From an uncultured Rivibacter sp. (GTDB taxonomy: Bacteria > Pseudomonadota > Gammaproteobacteria > Burkholderiales > Burkholderiaceae), in assembly GCA_946481025.1 (NCBI GenBank), contig CAMLNA010000179.1, positions 1 through 7,067 of the forward strand: a stretch of DNA of 7,067 nt, written 5' to 3'. Below the pieces are notes generated by a model. The model was not told the origin of the DNA and made no database searches. It saw only the letters and a program-made list of their open reading frames with translations. The translations under genes and the position numbers were made by a program. This document shows, one piece after another, positions 6,018 through 7,067 of the stretch. Position 1 is the stretch's first letter. Each line of letters begins with the position of its first letter.

Positions 6018-7067
6018 CTACGCAGGCACGGGGATCGCCCCCAGGGCCGCGGGCGCCGCCAGCGCGCCGGCCACGGCGAAGGTCTCGGCCCGCGCCATCG
6101 GCCAATAGAGGCGGTACACGTTGTGCGGCCAGTCGGCCTCGCCGCGGTCGGCCGCCAGCAGCGCCCCCGGCTTCACGAATGGCAACAGGTTCGACAGCAG
6201 CCGGACCTCGTGGTCGGCGGTGCGGCGCACGATGTGGGCGGCGGTGATCTCGCCGGGATGCTGGAGCCCCGCGGCCTGCACGAGCTCCTTCAGCGCCTCG
6301 AGCGTCTGCTCGTGGAAGCGGTACACGCGCTCGGCCTTGCCGGGCACCACCAGCGCGCGCTGGCGCAACGGGTCCTGCGTGGTCACGCCGGTGGGGCAGT
6401 GGCCGGTGTGGCAGCTCTGCGCCTGGATGCAGCCGAGCGCGAACATGAAGGCGCGGGCCGAATTGCACCAGTCGGCGCCCAGCGCCATCAGCCGCGCGAT
6501 GTCGAAGGCGCTCACCACCTTGCCGGCGCAGCCGATGCGGATGCGGTCGCGCAGGTTCAGTCCCACCAGCGTGTTGTGCACCAGCAGCAGGCCTTCCTGC
6601 AGCGGCGCGCCGACGTGGTCGGTGAACTCGAGCGGGGCGGCGCCGGTGCCGCCTTCGGCGCCGTCGACCACGATGAAGTCCGGCGTGATGCCGGTGGCCA
6701 GCATGGCCTTCGCCATCGCGAACCATTCCCACGGGTGGCCGATGCACAGCTTGAAGCCGGTGGGCTTGCCGCCCGACAGCTCACGCAGCCGCTCGATGAA
6801 CCGCATCATCTCGATCGGCGTGTCGAACGCGCTGTGGCGCGACGGCGAAATGCAGTCGACCCAGGGCGGCACGCCACGCGCGGCTGCGATCTCGAGCGTG
6901 ACCTTGGCGCCGGGCAGCACGCCGCCATGGCCCGGCTTGGCACCCTGGCTGATCTTCAGCTCGATGAGCTTGACCTGCGGGTCGCGCGCGTTTTCGGCGA
7001 AGCGTTCGGGGTTGAAGGTGCCGTCGTCGTTGCGGCAGCCGAAGTAGCCCGAGCCGATCTCCCAGAT
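6018..7067 (-). CDS. FMN-binding glutamate synthase family protein (C-terminal part; 5' end outside window)
   Basis: The window holds the last 349 codons of a gene that enters at the right edge in an open frame (first residues IWEIGSGYFGC) and ends with TAG at 6020-6018. No start is visible. An in-frame GTG at 6920 is internal, because conserved sequence lies upstream of it (LIELKISQGAKPGHGG, residues 34-49 of the fragment). The family is recognised from the FMN-barrel motif VVDGAEGGTGAAP (133-145), the substrate-region motif CISPSRHSAFDTPIE (72-86) and the [3Fe-4S] cluster motif CIQAQSCHTGHCPTGVTTQ (213-231), with Cys213, Cys219 and Cys224 in the C-x5-C-x4-C spacing of the GltB synthase domain. 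Stand-alone proteins of this family are about 500-550 residues and lack the glutamine amidotransferase and GltB C-terminal β-helix domains, which fits the short tail seen here. The reaction is presumably reductive glutamate formation from 2-oxoglutarate, but the ammonia source and electron donor are unknown. The two-component genes follow after 80 bp on the same strand. Confidence 0.93.
   Translation of the reverse strand: MWEIGSGYFGCRNDDGTFNPERFAENARDPQVKLIELKISQGAKPGHGGVLPGAKVTLEIAAARGVPPWVDCISPSRHSAFDTPIEMMRFIERLRELSGGKPTGFKLCIGHPWEWFAMAKAMLATGITPDFIVVDGAEGGTGAAPLEFTDHVGAPLQEGLLLVHNTLVGLNLRDRIRIGCAGKVVSAFDIARLMALGADWCNSARAFMFALGCIQAQSCHTGHCPTGVTTQDPLRQRALVVPGKAERVYRFHEQTLEALKELVQAAGLQHPGEITAAHIVRRTADHEVRLLSNLLPFVKPGALLAADRGEADWPHNVYRLYWPMARAETFAVAGALAAPAALGAIPVPA

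Noticed and set aside
5938..6747. An upstream extension of the response-regulator frame (in-frame ATG as far as 6747)
   Set aside because: The added sequence overlaps the glutamate synthase-like gene in a wrong frame and is Arg/Gly-rich. The ATG at 5937 has a good AGGA and begins exactly at the receiver domain.
6121..7047. A 308-codon plus-strand open frame at the right end
   Set aside because: It is antisense to the glutamate synthase-like gene, Ser/Arg/Ala-rich, and has no motif.

Overview
This window looks like ordinary chromosomal DNA from a high-GC betaproteobacterium, most likely Burkholderiales/Comamonadaceae (Variovorax- or Acidovorax-like). The basis is the very high G+C, the strong preference for G or C at third codon positions, two GTG starts and the character of the proteins. 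The assignment is an inference from composition and remembered family resemblance, not a database result. Five genes lie on the minus strand and one on the plus strand. No tRNA, rRNA, CRISPR array, insertion sequence or phage gene is visible. There is no gene-free stretch longer than about 150 bases.

Region 1 (1-2472, minus) holds a two-gene unit: a polytopic membrane protein of the DUF898/YjgN family, then an M48-type zinc metallopeptidase with its own membrane segment. The two overlap by a GTGA stop/start, which implies translational coupling. The peptidase starts with GTG and runs off the left edge of the window. Region 2 (2473-2623) is the divergent intergenic region. It holds a candidate -10 box for the plus-strand gene, a near-perfect 16-bp palindrome about where the -35 box should be, and a separate perfect 12-bp palindrome close to the yjgN start. 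Region 3 (2624-3247, plus) is a complete YibF-like glutathione S-transferase. A 55-bp convergent gap follows, containing two perfect tandem copies of CGCGGAGG.

Region 4 (3303-7067, minus) reads, in transcription order: the C-terminal two thirds of an FMN/[3Fe-4S] glutamate-synthase-like protein (5' end beyond the right edge), then a NarL/LuxR-type response regulator, then a 7TMR-DISM-type sensor histidine kinase. The regulator and kinase are 7 bp apart and clearly form a two-component pair. The kinase appears to sense an extracytoplasmic ligand with a jelly-roll-like domain, pass the signal through seven membrane helices and a coiled coil to a HisKA_3/HATPase core, and phosphorylate the regulator at Asp59. 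The regulator carries an unusual histidine-rich insert in its receiver domain, which is the most distinctive feature of the window.

I found no convincing new multi-gene system. The items most worth a second look are the His-rich receiver loop, the coupled membrane-protein/protease pair, the operator-like palindrome at the GST promoter, and the uncertain start of the YjgN-like gene.
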